Position numbers and translations under genes: made by a program. The notes beneath the pieces were generated by a model, which saw only the letters and a program-made list of their open reading frames with translations, did no database searches and was not told where the DNA came from. Below are positions 42,903-43,454 of a DNA stretch of 43,454 bases, piece after piece. Each line of letters starts with the position of its first letter. Positions within the stretch are counted from its first letter, which is position 1. The DNA is from Chthoniobacterales bacterium (GTDB taxonomy: Bacteria; Verrucomicrobiota; Verrucomicrobiia; Chthoniobacterales; UBA6821), in the NCBI GenBank assembly GCA_019747735.1, contig JAIEQL010000021.1, positions 1-43,454 on the forward strand. Direction: 5' to 3'.

Positions 42903-43454
42903 GTGAAAAATCTTTCCCTCCTTTTGCTCTTGAGCTGGTTTATTCTCGGGCCCCTGCCCGTAAGCGCGATGATGGAAATGGAGGAAGGAAAAAAGAGCAA
43001 AGAGTCCAAAAACCAAGAGACGCTTGAGTGCATCAAGAAGGAAGAAGAGCGGGACCTTATCAATAATGTTGGAGCAAGCCATGATCCTTTTTCTCATCGG
43101 AATACACTGTTAAAGGATAAAGGTAGCTACTTGAACGAAGAGGAGATTTCCCCAACCCGAGAAGGAGCAGAAGCTTTTAATGGAGGAGACAATGGAGAAG
43201 AGGAAGAAGATCTTTCGAATTTAGATATCCTGGAACAAAGAATACAAGAGGCTCAAAAGGTTATTGATGATTTCAGAGAAAAAGGAACGCCCATTTTAGA
43301 ACAAGAACTTGGTAAGCTTAATCAAATTTGGTCACAACGCCACCAGCGTTACCAAGAAGCTCACTTATCTCTTCTTGAGAACAATAACTTTGAGCCCATC
43401 AAAGGAGAGCAAAACCAGCTAAAGCTAGAAAAGCTTGGAGAGCTTGTCGGAATT
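42903..43454 (+). CDS. Large Sec-signal helical protein, paralogue 3 (partial, runs off window)
   Basis: Open from GTG 42903 to the window end (184 codons) with no stop. The signal peptide (KNLSLLLLLSWFILGPLPVS, then A) is followed by AMMEMEEGKK, KKEEERDLINNVGASHDPFS and HRNTLLKD. This parallels the 25002/27292 proteins (AMMERGKEG, KEADREIIASIG, SPFSVKNVLIK), so it is a third family member at another locus. An acidic stretch and helical region follow. No Shine-Dalgarno is seen. The 38-bp gap after the Sua5 gene is too short to place a clear promoter. Confidence 0.72.
   Translation, partial: MKNLSLLLLLSWFILGPLPVSAMMEMEEGKKSKESKNQETLECIKKEEERDLINNVGASHDPFSHRNTLLKDKGSYLNEEEISPTREGAEAFNGGDNGEEEEDLSNLDILEQRIQEAQKVIDDFREKGTPILEQELGKLNQIWSQRHQRYQEAHLSLLENNNFEPIKGEQNQLKLEKLGELVGI

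Overview
This window reads as a piece of chromosome from a host-associated Gram-negative bacterium of the PVC superphylum. Verrucomicrobiota-like is the best guess and Chlamydiota the main alternative. This rests on a BamD-like/LptE-like lipoprotein pair of the kind seen in Verrucomicrobiota, a gap-pgk-tpiA cluster, LPS heptosyltransferase and Sua5-type housekeeping genes, and a type III secretion system (T3SS) whose SctD carries a forkhead-associated (FHA) domain as in Chlamydiae. GC looks moderate (mid 40s by eye, not computed). Few start codons have a convincing Shine-Dalgarno sequence.

Layout. 1-8580: tRNA-Ala, a GT2-like protein plus DEDDh exonuclease pair, DAHP synthase, yajQ, hpf, scpA, an Rpn-type nuclease flanked by repeats, thiH-thiS and a heptosyltransferase. 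8580-15260: an ABC-2 permease/TPR pair, proB, holB, tmk, gpmA and a UbiA-like membrane protein. 15410-17300: BamD-like and LptE-like lipoproteins. 17371-24760: T3SS genes in the order sctQ-like, sctW (YopN-TyeA fusion type), SycN-like chaperone, sctX-like, sctY-like, sctV, sctD, sctE-like. From sctW to sctV this is the gene order of the Yersinia yopN-tyeA-sycN-yscX-yscY-yscV operon. 25002-29509: two tandem modules, each a large Sec-signal protein followed by a small protein, sharing a 633-bp direct repeat; a third large paralogue begins at 42903 and runs off the window. 30096-34396: a broken small gene, tRNA-Ser, an EVE-domain protein, lysS and two oligopeptide permeases. 34646-35311: a VapBC-type toxin-antitoxin pair. 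35364-38891: tpiA, pgk and gapA on the minus strand. 38984-42864: a decayed AAA/DUF4143 gene, aroK, an unrecognised 316-residue protein, purE and a long Sua5.

The noncoding DNA is full of short dispersed repeats. The most notable is a hairpin family of about 135-144 bp with six copies. Its core is conserved, while its terminal arms differ in sequence between copies but stay self-complementary. Other repeats are REP-like hairpins with a GGGGTCAG foot, an IS630-like MITE, GTTGTCAGTTG hairpins, and a GATTAACAGGGATGGAAG family. Several repeats abut genes so closely that they supply start or stop codons.

Best candidates for something new: the Ysc-type SctX/SctY pair in an apparently PVC genome, the hairpin family with co-varying arms, and the duplicated secreted-protein/small-partner module with its converted N-terminal segment.
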